Below are positions 18,002 to 26,493 of a stretch of 64,000 bases of DNA, one piece after another (position 1 is the first letter of the stretch; each line of letters opens with the position of its first letter). Both the position numbers and the translations under genes were made by a program. The DNA lies in the NCBI GenBank assembly GCA_900547415.1, contig URGS01000004.1, positions 1-64,000 on the forward strand, read 5' to 3'. The stretch comes from an uncultured Phascolarctobacterium sp. (GTDB lineage: Bacteria > Bacillota > Negativicutes > Acidaminococcales > Acidaminococcaceae). The notes under the pieces were generated by a model. That model was not told the origin of the DNA and made no database searches. It saw only the letters and a program-made list of their open reading frames with translations.

Positions 18002-19267
18002 ATGAAGGTTGAGGTAATCAATACAGGAACTGAATTATTGTTGGGAGATATCCTCAATACCAATTTCCAATACTTATCACGCAGACTTAACAGCATGGGA
18101 TTTGATGTTCTTTATCAGACTACTGTTGGGGACAATCCTGAGCGTATGAAGCAAGTACTTGAGCTGGCTATGACAAGAGCTGATATAATTATTACCAGTG
18201 GTGGTCTAGGTCCTACACGTGGAGATATAACTAAGGAAATGGTTATGGAGGTTTGTCATACAGAGGCCTATCTTGACCTTGATACTTGGGGACGCATTGA
18301 TGCTTTTTTCCGCAAAAAGGGCACATGTGCTCCTACTAACAATGATAAACAGGCCTATGTTCCTATTGGAGCAGAGGTACTGCAGAATGATGCAGGTACA
18401 GCTCCTGGTTTATGGCTGGATTATAATGATAAAACCTTTATTATGCTGCCCGGGCCTCCTGCCGAATTGATGGATGTTTGCGAGAAGCAGCTGTGGCCAA
18501 GATTACAGCAGCGTTTTTCCAATCAGGGCATAATTTTATCCAGAGTTCTACATTTACGTGGAATTGGTGAATCTAAGGCTGCAGAGACAATTGATTCTCT
18601 TATTACTAGCCAAAGTAATCCAACTATAGCTATTTATGCACGCAATGGTGAAATAATCATCCGCATAACTGCAAAGGCTGAAAGTCCTGCTAAAGCGAAT
18701 ATTTTATTGGATAAATGTGAGCAGGAGCTAAGAAAATATCTGGATAATTACATATATGGAGTTGATGATGATACCTTGGCTGCGGCCTTGGGAAAGATGC
18801 TTTTGGATAAAGGGCGAACAATTGCTTTTGCCGAATCCTGCAGTGGTGGTCTGGCTAGCAGCCTTATTACAGATGTAGCAGGAAGCAGTGAGTACCTTTT
18901 AGGCAGTGTAGTAACTTATACTAATATGGCTAAGAATAAGCTGATAAACGTTCAGCAAGATACATTGGACCGCTATGGAGCTGTGAGCAGGGAAACTGCC
19001 TGTGAAATGGCTGTAGGGGTGCGTCGCCTTTTAGGCAGTGACTATGGTGTAAGTATTACTGGCAATGCTGGCCCTGGAGGTAGTGAAGGCAAACCTGTTG
19101 GCCTTGTCTATATTGCAGTTGCTACTGAAGACGCTATTTATTGTCAGGAGCATCATTATACTTCCACAAGAACAGAAAATAAGCTGAGGATTGCACTCAC
19201 GGCAATCTCCATGGTTATTGATAAAATTTTAGAAGAAAACAGAGAAACAACGGAGGATAATAATTAA
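18002..19267 (+). CDS. cinA: CinA: ADP-ribose pyrophosphatase / nicotinamide-nucleotide amidase
   Basis: Two-domain CinA, 421 residues. The N-terminal MoCF-type domain (NTGTELLLGDI, GGLGPTRGD) hydrolyses ADP-ribose in characterised homologs. The C-terminal PncC domain (AESCSGG, GNAGPGG) deamidates NMN to recycle NAD. GGAGG lies eight bases before ATG 18002. The stop overlaps the next start by one base. Such genes are often near competence or recombination genes, and dprA is present elsewhere in this window. Confidence 0.93.
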   Translation: MKVEVINTGTELLLGDILNTNFQYLSRRLNSMGFDVLYQTTVGDNPERMKQVLELAMTRADIIITSGGLGPTRGDITKEMVMEVCHTEAYLDLDTWGRIDAFFRKKGTCAPTNNDKQAYVPIGAEVLQNDAGTAPGLWLDYNDKTFIMLPGPPAELMDVCEKQLWPRLQQRFSNQGIILSRVLHLRGIGESKAAETIDSLITSQSNPTIAIYARNGEIIIRITAKAESPAKANILLDKCEQELRKYLDNYIYGVDDDTLAAALGKMLLDKGRTIAFAESCSGGLASSLITDVAGSSEYLLGSVVTYTNMAKNKLINVQQDTLDRYGAVSRETACEMAVGVRRLLGSDYGVSITGNAGPGGSEGKPVGLVYIAVATEDAIYCQEHHYTSTRTENKLRIALTAISMVIDKILEENRETTEDNN

Positions 19268-20859
19268 TGACAACTACACAAAAAGAAATGTTTGGTCAAT
19301 TAGAGCTTGATAAAAAAATCGTTCAAGCCCTTACTGATATGGGTTTTGAGGAGCCGTCTCCTATTCAGGCAGCAACTATTCCTTTGGTATTAGATGGTAA
19401 CGACGTTATCGGACAGGCACAGACCGGTACTGGTAAGACTGCTGCCTTCGGTATTCCCCTGGTGCAAAGCATTGATGATTTTCATCATATCCAAGCTTTA
19501 GTAATGACTCCTACTCGTGAACTGGCAATTCAGGTTGCAGAGGAAATTGGCAATATCGGTCGTACTCGTCGTGTCCGTGCACTGCCTGTTTATGGAGGTC
19601 AGCCTATTGAACGTCAAATTCGTGCTTTAAAGAGCAATGTACAAATCGTAATCGGTACTCCTGGCCGTCTTATTGACCATATCAACCGTCGTACTATTAA
19701 GCTTGATCATATCAAGTTCCTGGTACTGGACGAGGCTGATGAAATGCTGGATATGGGTTTTGTGGACGATATTGAAGAGATTATGCGCAGTCTGCCTACT
19801 GAACGTCAGACCCTGCTGTTCTCTGCAACTATGCCTCGTCCCATCCTGAGCCTGACCAAAAAATATATGAAGGCTCCTAAAAACGTAACTATTTCCAAGG
19901 AAGAGCTGACTGTTCCCCTGATTGAACAGTACTACTTTGAAACCAAGGATAAGATTGAAGGTCTGTGCCGTTTGTTGGACGCAGAAATTGACGGCAAGCT
20001 GATTATCTTCTGCCGTACTAAAAAAGGTGTAGACGACCTGTCTATTGCATTGTCCAGTCGTGGTTATATGGCAGAAGGTCTTCATGGCGATTTAAGCCAA
20101 AACCAACGTGACAGAGTCATGAAGAAATTCCGCGAAGGTTCCTGCGATATCCTTATTGCAACCGACGTAGCTGCTCGTGGTATCGACGTTGATAACATTA
20201 CTCATGTAATTAACTTTGATATTCCTCAGGATCCTGAAAGCTATGTCCACCGCATTGGTCGTACTGGTCGTGCAGGCAACACTGGCGTTGCAATGACCTT
20301 TATCACTCCTCGTGAATTCCGTCAGCTGAAGCTTATTGAGCGCATTGCTCACACCAAGATTCAACGTCGTCAGCTGCCTACTGCTGCTAATGTAATTGAG
20401 CGTCAGCGTGATCAAATAATCAGCAAGATGCAGACTGTTCTGGAGCTCAATGCTTATCATGACTACATGCCCATTGCTGAAACTCTGCTGAACGACTATT
20501 CTTCTGAAGAAGTTGTTGCATCAGCTTTGAAGCTGATGCAAGAGGGTGTAAAGGCTTTAGAAGCTCCGCAGGAGGATGTATTGGCTCATGACCTTCGCAA
20601 TACTGGCGGTCGTCCTGGCATGGTTCGTCTCTTTGTTAATGTTGGCCGCAGTCAAAAGGTAACTGTTAAGGATATTATCAGTACCATTGCCATTGAGTCC
20701 GATATTCCCGCACGTGACATTGGACTGATTAATATTTACGATAAGTTTACCTTTGTAGAGGTTCCCGAAGATGTAGCTGAGAAGGTTATGGGTGCAATGC
20801 ACAAAAACTTTATTAAGGGCTATAAAATCAATGTGGAGCCTGCAAGAGTTAGAAAATAA
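19267..20859 (+). CDS. DEAD-box ATP-dependent RNA helicase (CshA/DeaD type)
   Basis: RNA-unwinding ATPase for ribosome assembly and mRNA decay. All helicase motifs are visible in order: Q motif (SPIQAATIP), AQTGTGKT, PTRELA, DEAD, SAT, ARGID and HRIGRTGR. Residues after about 450 form a DbpA-type RNA-binding domain (RLFVNVGRSQKV). The 530-residue length fits the CshA/DeaD class. The start overlaps the cinA stop (TAATG). As RNase J is in the same run, the proteins may meet in an RNA degradosome; this is inference. Confidence 0.93.
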   Translation: MTTTQKEMFGQLELDKKIVQALTDMGFEEPSPIQAATIPLVLDGNDVIGQAQTGTGKTAAFGIPLVQSIDDFHHIQALVMTPTRELAIQVAEEIGNIGRTRRVRALPVYGGQPIERQIRALKSNVQIVIGTPGRLIDHINRRTIKLDHIKFLVLDEADEMLDMGFVDDIEEIMRSLPTERQTLLFSATMPRPILSLTKKYMKAPKNVTISKEELTVPLIEQYYFETKDKIEGLCRLLDAEIDGKLIIFCRTKKGVDDLSIALSSRGYMAEGLHGDLSQNQRDRVMKKFREGSCDILIATDVAARGIDVDNITHVINFDIPQDPESYVHRIGRTGRAGNTGVAMTFITPREFRQLKLIERIAHTKIQRRQLPTAANVIERQRDQIISKMQTVLELNAYHDYMPIAETLLNDYSSEEVVASALKLMQEGVKALEAPQEDVLAHDLRNTGGRPGMVRLFVNVGRSQKVTVKDIISTIAIESDIPARDIGLINIYDKFTFVEVPEDVAEKVMGAMHKNFIKGYKINVEPARVRK

Positions 20860-20895
20860 CATATGCTCCAAAACGCTTAGCGCGGAGGTGGTATA

Positions 20896-22719
20896 ATGGC
20901 ACAAGAAATATATGGTAATCTTAAGGGTATCCGTAACTCCGTTATTGAGGAGTTAAAAACACTCTATGATGTAAAGCTGGAGGGTGGTCAGCTGCTTACT
21001 AGCGAGCTGGCTCTGCGCCTGGCTGATATTACTGAATTTATCAACAAGGAAATTTCTCTGTATATTACCCGCAGCGGTCAGGTTGAGGCTGTTGCCGTGG
21101 GCAGCAACGATACTGTGGATTTACCTCCTGTTGAGGGCAGACGTGGCAGCAGCCGCTTGAGCGGAGTGCGCTGCATTCACACTCATCCTAACGGTAACTC
21201 TGCCTTAAGTGGCGTGGATGTTTCTGCTTTAAAGAATAATCGCTTTGATGCAATGGTAGCCATTGGTGTAACTAGTCCTGATATTACTCAATCTACAATC
21301 AGCTTTGGTATGATTACCGGCCTTGATAATAACGAGCAGTATGTGGTAGAAGCATATGGCCCCATTACTATGGCTGAGGCAGAGGGGATTTTCTTTCCTA
21401 ATCTTGTGATGACAGTCGAGCGTATTCTGGATAAGCAGACAGGAAGCTCCAGTTTGGCTCAGTCCGCTGAGCGAACTATTCTTGTTGGTATGGAATATGG
21501 TGGTATACTGAGTACTCTTGGTTGGTCTGTAGAAGATTCCTTGGAGGAGCTTAAGCAGCTGGCTGATACTGCAGGAGCTCAGGTAGTAGCAAAATTCCTG
21601 CAAAAGCGTCCTAAGCCTGATCCGGCCTTCTTTATTGGTCGTGGCAAGGTGCAGGAGCTGGCATTGTACGTGCAGCAGGAAAACATTGACCTGTGCATTT
21701 TTGATGATGAGCTGACACCTGCTCAGCAGCGTAATATTGAGCAGGCTATGGGTATTCGAGTTCTTGACAGAACAGCTCTTATCCTTGATATTTTTGCTCA
21801 GCGTGCCCGTACTAACGAGGGTAAGCTGCAAGTAGAGCTGGCTCAGCTGCAGTACACACTGCCTCGTATTATGGGTAAGGGTTTGAGCCTTTCCCGTCTT
21901 GGCGGCGGCATTGGTACTCGTGGTCCTGGCGAAACTAAGCTGGAGGTTGACCGTCGTCGCATTCGAGATCGTATTGCCTACATTAAAGAATGCATTGGCA
22001 AGGTTAAAAGTGTACGCAATCTGCACAGAGCAGGTCGTGCCAAGGCCTCTGTTCCCACAGTAAGTCTTGTTGGCTATACTAACGCAGGCAAGTCTACACT
22101 GTTGAATGTACTGACAAATTCTGATATCTATGCCAAGGATCAGCTTTTTGCTACCTTGGATCCCACTACAAGACAGCTTGAACTGCCCGATAAGCAGCAG
22201 GCTATTTTGACTGATACTGTTGGTTTTATCCAGCGTCTGCCTCATCAGCTGGTAGCGGCCTTCCAATCTACTTTGGAGGAGGTTGTAGAGTCTGACGTGC
22301 TGCTGCATGTTATTGACGTAAGTCACGAGCTCTACAAGGAACAGAGTAACGCTGTTTACAAGGTGCTGGAGCAGATTGGTGCGAAGGATAAAACCATCAT
22401 CACGGTATATAATAAAATAGATAAGCTTCCTGAGGATTCTGCTTTACCGGAGCGTTTGGCTAGGGAAGAGAACAGCATTTGCATTTCTGCTAAGGGACGT
22501 AAAAATCTTGATAGGCTTTTGGCTCTCATTGCAGAAAATCTCAAGCTGCAATCCATAGAAGCTGATTTTATGATTCCCTATAGTGACACGGCAATTGTTT
22601 CTAAGCTTCACGAGGCAGGAACAGTTCTGGAGCAGGAATATCTGGCCGAAGGTACTCGCCTGAAGGTTAGATTGGATGCTGCTCAGTTAGGTGAATATGA
22701 AAAATATATGGTAAACTAA
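20896..22719 (+). CDS. hflX: GTPase HflX with N-terminal JAMM-like domain
   Basis: HflX is a ribosome-associated GTPase that splits stalled or hibernating ribosomes. The C-terminal two thirds are standard: N-domain (FFIGRGKVQEL), GLSLSRLGGGIGTRGPGE, G1 GYTNAGKST, G3 DTVGF and G4 NKID. At 607 residues it exceeds the usual 400-450 because of an extra N-terminal region of about 190 residues. That region holds H95-T-H97, S105 and D108, an exact H-x-H-x7-S-x2-D JAMM zinc motif, with a possible catalytic Glu64. It may be a RadC/JAB-like metalloprotease fold. The start follows GGAGGTGG. The extra domain's role is unknown. Confidence 0.9.
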   Translation: MAQEIYGNLKGIRNSVIEELKTLYDVKLEGGQLLTSELALRLADITEFINKEISLYITRSGQVEAVAVGSNDTVDLPPVEGRRGSSRLSGVRCIHTHPNGNSALSGVDVSALKNNRFDAMVAIGVTSPDITQSTISFGMITGLDNNEQYVVEAYGPITMAEAEGIFFPNLVMTVERILDKQTGSSSLAQSAERTILVGMEYGGILSTLGWSVEDSLEELKQLADTAGAQVVAKFLQKRPKPDPAFFIGRGKVQELALYVQQENIDLCIFDDELTPAQQRNIEQAMGIRVLDRTALILDIFAQRARTNEGKLQVELAQLQYTLPRIMGKGLSLSRLGGGIGTRGPGETKLEVDRRRIRDRIAYIKECIGKVKSVRNLHRAGRAKASVPTVSLVGYTNAGKSTLLNVLTNSDIYAKDQLFATLDPTTRQLELPDKQQAILTDTVGFIQRLPHQLVAAFQSTLEEVVESDVLLHVIDVSHELYKEQSNAVYKVLEQIGAKDKTIITVYNKIDKLPEDSALPERLAREENSICISAKGRKNLDRLLALIAENLKLQSIEADFMIPYSDTAIVSKLHEAGTVLEQEYLAEGTRLKVRLDAAQLGEYEKYMVN

Positions 22720-22743
22720 AAGAAAGCAAAAAAGGTGAATACA

Positions 22744-23985
22744 TTGGTAGATTTTAAGGCTCTTGAACAGGCAGCTCTGGCAGAGGTTGCCAAACAGCTT
22801 CCAGAGATGGAGGAGGCTGCTCTTTATAACACAGAAAAGGTAATTACTGCTTTTCGCAATAACATGGTTTCTGACTACTATCTGAAGCCTACAACTGGCT
22901 ATGCTTATTCTGATGTAGGTCGCGATACTTTGGATTTAATTTATGCAGAAATCTTTAAGGCTGAGTCTGCTTTAGTTCGTTCTCAATTTGTATCCGGTAC
23001 CCACGCATTAGCAGTAGCACTTTTAGGAAATCTTCGACCTGGTGATGAACTGATTGCTGTAACTGGTGCTCCCTATGACACTATGCAGACTATTATTGGC
23101 TATCCAGTAAAAACTCCTGGAAGCTTGGTTGATATAGGTGTCAAATACAAGGAAATTCCTATGAAGGGTGACCATGTCGATTTAGAGCTGGTTAAGCAAA
23201 GTGTTACTGAAAGCACTACTATGATTCATATTCAACGCTCCTGTGGCTACAGCAGTGAGCGTAAAACTATTGATATTGCTGAAATTGGCCGCATCTGTAA
23301 GGCTGCTAAGGAAGCTAATCCTAATGTTATTTGCTTTGTTGATAACTGCTACGGCGAATTTATCGAAAAGCAGGAGCCTACTGAGGTTGGGGCTGACTTA
23401 GTTGCAGGTTCTCTGATTAAGAATCTGGGCGGTGGTTTAGCTCCTACAGGCGGCTATATAGTAGGTCGTGCTGACTTGGTAGAGCAAGCTTCTTACCGTT
23501 TGACTGCTCCTGGTCTGGGAGGCGAAATGGGTGCTACTTTAGGAGATACTGCTCGCGAATTTTATCAGGGCCTTTTTATGGCTCCCCACGTTGTGCTTCA
23601 GGCTGTAAAAACTGCTGTTTTTGCCGCTGCTGTATTCAAAGGTTTAGGCTATGCTGTTAAGCCTTTGCCGGAGGAACGTCGCAGTGATATTATTCAAGCA
23701 ATTACGCTTGAAAGCAAGGAGCGCTTGTGCAATTTCTGTGTGGCTGTTCAAAGCAATTCTCCTGTAGATGCTCACGTGGAGCCTGTACCGTCTCCGCTGC
23801 CTGGCTATCAGGACGAAATTATTATGGCAGCAGGTACTTTTGTACAAGGTGCCTCCATTGAGCTTAGTGCCGATGGACCATGCCGTGAGCCCTATAATGT
23901 GTTCTTCCAGGGTGGTCTGACCTTTGAGCATGGCAGATTGGCAATTATGGCTGCTGCTAAAAAGGTTGGCGAAAAAGTTGATTAA
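22744..23985 (+). CDS. PLP-dependent enzyme, methionine gamma-lyase-like (aluminium-resistance protein family)
   Basis: A fold-type I pyridoxal phosphate enzyme of about 413 residues in the PF06838-like family, related to cystathionine/methionine gamma-lyases. Visible landmarks are the FVSGTHALAVAL cofactor-binding segment, FVDNCYGEF with the aspartate contacting the PLP ring, and SLIKNLGGG with the Schiff-base lysine. AGGTGA at 22733-22738 favours TTG at 22744; a GTG at 22735 is the alternative. The true reaction of this family is poorly known, and the methionine lyase name is by homology only. Confidence 0.8.
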   Translation: MVDFKALEQAALAEVAKQLPEMEEAALYNTEKVITAFRNNMVSDYYLKPTTGYAYSDVGRDTLDLIYAEIFKAESALVRSQFVSGTHALAVALLGNLRPGDELIAVTGAPYDTMQTIIGYPVKTPGSLVDIGVKYKEIPMKGDHVDLELVKQSVTESTTMIHIQRSCGYSSERKTIDIAEIGRICKAAKEANPNVICFVDNCYGEFIEKQEPTEVGADLVAGSLIKNLGGGLAPTGGYIVGRADLVEQASYRLTAPGLGGEMGATLGDTAREFYQGLFMAPHVVLQAVKTAVFAAAVFKGLGYAVKPLPEERRSDIIQAITLESKERLCNFCVAVQSNSPVDAHVEPVPSPLPGYQDEIIMAAGTFVQGASIELSADGPCREPYNVFFQGGLTFEHGRLAIMAAAKKVGEKVD

Positions 23986-24052
23986 GCTGCTGTAGATAAA
24001 ATAGAGAAAGCAGTGTAAATAAAATTTTATGATGAAAATGAGGGGTGCTCTA

Positions 24053-24538
24053 ATGATTATTTATCGTCAGGCAAAATTTAGCGATGTAGAGAATCTGCAT
24101 CGTTTACTTAATGATTATGCTAAAGAGGGATTGATGCTGCCGCGTTCACGCAATTCCATTTACGAAAATCTTCGCGACTTCGTCGTAGCAGTGGAGAACA
24201 ACCGTCTTTTGGGCTGTGGTGCCTTGCATTTTGTATGGGATAAGCTGGCAGAGGTGCGTTCTCTGGCTATTGACCCTTCACTGAAAAGGCAGGGAATTGG
24301 CCGTCAAATAGTAAAAATGCTGGAGCAGGAGGGTATGGAGCGTGGCGTAACAATGTTCTTTACCTTGACCTACCAGCCGGGATTTTTTGCTAAATGTGAT
24401 TATATTGAAACGGATAAGGGAGTGTTACCGCAGAAGGTTTGGAAGGAATGCGTGCACTGTCCTAAATATCCAAACTGCGATGAGGTTGCTTTAGTAAAGA
24501 CTACTGTAGACTTTGTTCCTACTGATGCTATAATTTGA
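24053..24538 (+). CDS. GNAT N-acetyltransferase, ArgA-like
   Basis: A 161-residue GNAT protein with acetyl-CoA loop KRQGIGRQIV and a C-terminal cysteine cluster (CVHCPKYPNCDE) typical of the short N-acetylglutamate synthase-like proteins of Clostridia. It may make N-acetylglutamate for arginine synthesis, but no arginine genes are adjacent. In-frame ATGs at 24029 and later are less likely; the ATG at 24053 follows AGGGGTG at 24041. Confidence 0.78.
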   Translation: MIIYRQAKFSDVENLHRLLNDYAKEGLMLPRSRNSIYENLRDFVVAVENNRLLGCGALHFVWDKLAEVRSLAIDPSLKRQGIGRQIVKMLEQEGMERGVTMFFTLTYQPGFFAKCDYIETDKGVLPQKVWKECVHCPKYPNCDEVALVKTTVDFVPTDAII

Positions 24539-24553
24539 GATAAATAGTTCTGT

Positions 24554-24585
24554 ATGCGTTGGCTGTAAGGCTGGCGCATATTTCA
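24554..24585 (+). terminator. weak terminator-like hairpin after the GNAT gene
   Basis: Ten pairs (24554-24563 with 24570-24579), three of them G-U, with a six-base loop and a short AT tail. It probably closes the transcript before the riboswitch promoter. Confidence 0.4.
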
Positions 24586-24660
24586 TATGTAGAAAACATT
24601 AGGTAATGGGAATTTTCTATAGGACTGCAGTCTGTCATGGTTTCTATTTTTAATTCTTCA

Positions 24661-24690
24661 TTGACTTTTATCCATGTTCTATAGTATACT
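24661..24690 (+). promoter_or_regulatory. promoter of the manganese riboswitch transcript
   Basis: TTGACT at 24661-24666 and TATACT at 24685-24690 with an 18-base spacer. Transcription would begin just before the aptamer. Confidence 0.7.
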
Positions 24691-24693
24691 CAT

Positions 24694-24828
24694 CGTAAAG
24701 AGGGAGTAGCTGGCACGATGTTTGTCGTGTTTACACTGTCGTCAGTACGATTCCAGAATGGAGTCCGGCTTTGTAAGTAAGTAGCGAGACTTTGTTGTGA
24801 TTTATTTTGCAGCATAGTCTCGCTTTTT
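24694..24828 (+). ncRNA. yybP-ykoY (Mn2+) riboswitch with intrinsic terminator
   Basis: The aptamer wording is recognisable: AAAGAGGGAGTAGC at 24697-24710, CGTCAGTACG at 24730-24739, GTCCGGCTTTGT further on and GCGAGACTTTG closing it. These are the conserved blocks of the yybP-ykoY family, which senses Mn2+. An overlapping nine-pair hairpin (AGCGAGACT at 24783-24791 with AGTCTCGCT at 24816-24824), followed by five Ts, is a terminator using the aptamer's 3' strand. Ligand binding should therefore prevent termination and turn on the downstream exchanger. Confidence 0.85.
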
Positions 24829-24860
24829 GTTGTTGCTGCAAAAATTCTAAGGAGGAAGTT

Positions 24861-25787
24861 ATGGATATTTTAATGCAATTTGGTTTATTGGCAATCGGCT
24901 TTGTTATGCTTGGCAAGGGTGCAGATTGGTTTGTAGAGGGTGCAGCAGGTATAGCAACTCGTTTTGGCATTCCTCAGCTCGTTATTGGTCTGACTATTGT
25001 AGCAATGGGTACTAGTGCTCCTGAGGCTGCAGTTAGTATAGCGGCTGCAATGAGTGGCAATGCGGATATTACTATTGGTAATATTGTAGGCAGTAATATT
25101 ATTAATATTCTTGTAATTCTCGGACTGGCATCCATTATTACCCCGCTTTTGGTGGCTCGCTCCACTGTACGTACGGAAATTCCCTTTATGATTTTCGTTA
25201 CTGGCCTGCTGTATTTCCAGGGTCGTGACGGTTCTATTACCTTAGCTGACGGCGGCGTTCTGCTTTTGGCTTTTGCTGTATATCTTCTTTATCTTTATAC
25301 TATGGCTATGAAGAATAAGGTTGATGATGATTTGCAGGATTATGGTATGAGCCTTGGCTATTGTATTCTGTGGACTATTGTTGGTATGGCAACTATTGTT
25401 GTAGGCAGTAATGTTACCGTTTCTGCAGCTAGTGCTATTGCAGTATATGCAGGATTGAGTGAACGTATTATTGGTCTGACTATTGTAGCATTAGGTACAT
25501 CCTTGCCAGAGCTTTTTACTTCTGTAATGGCGGCTTACAAGGGTAATGCTGACATTGCAATTGGCAATATTGTTGGCAGCAACATCTTCAACATTCTATT
25601 TGTTGTCGGTCTGTCTTCTATGATTGTAGATATTCCTTTTGCTTCGGCATTCTTGTTTGATACATATGTAGCAATTGGTGCTGCTGTACTTTTGTGGCTG
25701 TGCGTTCTGCGTAATTACACCTTAGCTCGCTGGGGCGGTGCTTTGATGCTTATTTGCTATGGTGCATATTTTATGCAGATTCTGTAG
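24861..25787 (+). CDS. CaCA-family cation:proton/sodium antiporter, likely Mn2+ (or Ca2+) exporter
   Basis: A 308-residue membrane protein with ten or so hydrophobic segments and the two alpha-repeats of the Ca2+/cation antiporter superfamily: GTSAPEAAVS with GNIVGSNI, and GTSLPELFTS with GNIVGSNI. The acidic residues in GTSxPE bind the cation. AAGGAGG precedes ATG 24861; a longer in-frame opening at 24807 overlaps the terminator and is rejected. Control by a Mn2+ riboswitch suggests manganese efflux. Ca2+ transport, as usually annotated for the YrbG/CaxA type, remains possible. Confidence 0.88.
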   Translation: MDILMQFGLLAIGFVMLGKGADWFVEGAAGIATRFGIPQLVIGLTIVAMGTSAPEAAVSIAAAMSGNADITIGNIVGSNIINILVILGLASIITPLLVARSTVRTEIPFMIFVTGLLYFQGRDGSITLADGGVLLLAFAVYLLYLYTMAMKNKVDDDLQDYGMSLGYCILWTIVGMATIVVGSNVTVSAASAIAVYAGLSERIIGLTIVALGTSLPELFTSVMAAYKGNADIAIGNIVGSNIFNILFVVGLSSMIVDIPFASAFLFDTYVAIGAAVLLWLCVLRNYTLARWGGALMLICYGAYFMQIL

Positions 25788-25861
25788 TCTCTATAAATGG
25801 CAAGGATTGTTGTTTTGTAGAGCTTATTCCTTAAAATAGCAGTAGATATTGTGCTAAGTAC

Positions 25862-25891
25862 TTGCTAATGGCTCTATGTCTATGCTATAAT
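25862..25891 (+). promoter_or_regulatory. promoter of the rimP-infB operon
   Basis: TTGCTA at 25862-25867 and TATAAT at 25886-25891, spacer 18. It is the only good promoter before rimP. Confidence 0.6.
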
Positions 25892-25919
25892 AATACTAGA
25901 AATATAATTATTCATTTTT

Positions 25920-25948
25920 GAAAGAGTGGGTGCAATACCCGCTCTTTC
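25920..25948 (+). promoter_or_regulatory. leader hairpin upstream of rimP
   Basis: A 12-pair stem (25920-25931 with 25937-25948, one G-U) with a GCAAT loop lies in the 5' leader, about 40 bases before rimP. It has no real T-run, so it is more likely a regulatory or stabilising structure than a terminator. Confidence 0.5.
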
Positions 25949-25987
25949 CGCTTATTAGCTTAAAAATTTAATATGGAGGTGAATATG

Positions 25988-26467
25988 ATGCAGGCTAAAG
26001 AGGTAGAAGCACTGATCACCGCAATGGTGGAACCTGTTCTGGAGGGTACGGATATTACCTTAGTTGACGTGGAGTATGTTCGTGAAAGAAAGGACTGGTA
26101 TCTGCGCATTTTTATTGACAGACCGGGTGGAGTAGAGATTGATGATTGTCAGCTTGTCAGCGAAAAGGTGACAGCAGTACTTGATGAAAAGGATCCTATT
26201 CCTGATAAGTATTTTCTAGAGGTTTCTTCTCCTGGCATTGACAGACCACTGAAGAAGGATGAGGACTTTGTTGCGGCATATGGAACAAAGGTTGATATTG
26301 TGTTCCACGAGCCTTGGGAAGGTATGAAATCCTTGGTGGGTATTCTTGATGCTCATGATGAGGCTGCCATTGAGGTTAGAAAGATTATTAAGGGCAAGGA
26401 GTTCAAAAAGCCTACCCGCATTGAACGTAGCTTAATTGCCAATATTAGACCACATATAGATTTCTAA
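25988..26467 (+). CDS. rimP: ribosome maturation factor RimP
   Basis: Assembly factor for the 30S subunit, about 159 residues, with the alpha/beta N-terminal domain (LVDVEYVRER, LRIFIDRPGGV), the EVSSPGIDRPL signature and a C-terminal SH3-like domain. The first ATG (25973) lies on the Shine-Dalgarno itself; GGAGGTG at 25976-25982 points to ATG 25988, with 25985 as an alternative. It heads the conserved translation operon. Confidence 0.93.
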   Translation: MQAKEVEALITAMVEPVLEGTDITLVDVEYVRERKDWYLRIFIDRPGGVEIDDCQLVSEKVTAVLDEKDPIPDKYFLEVSSPGIDRPLKKDEDFVAAYGTKVDIVFHEPWEGMKSLVGILDAHDEAAIEVRKIIKGKEFKKPTRIERSLIANIRPHIDF

Positions 26468-26493
26468 ATACATTTATATAGGAGGCGTAATAA

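Noticed and set aside
21229..22326. 365-codon minus-strand frame opposite hflX
   Set aside because: Mirror frame of a real gene with low-complexity Leu/Asn/Ser composition and no family features.
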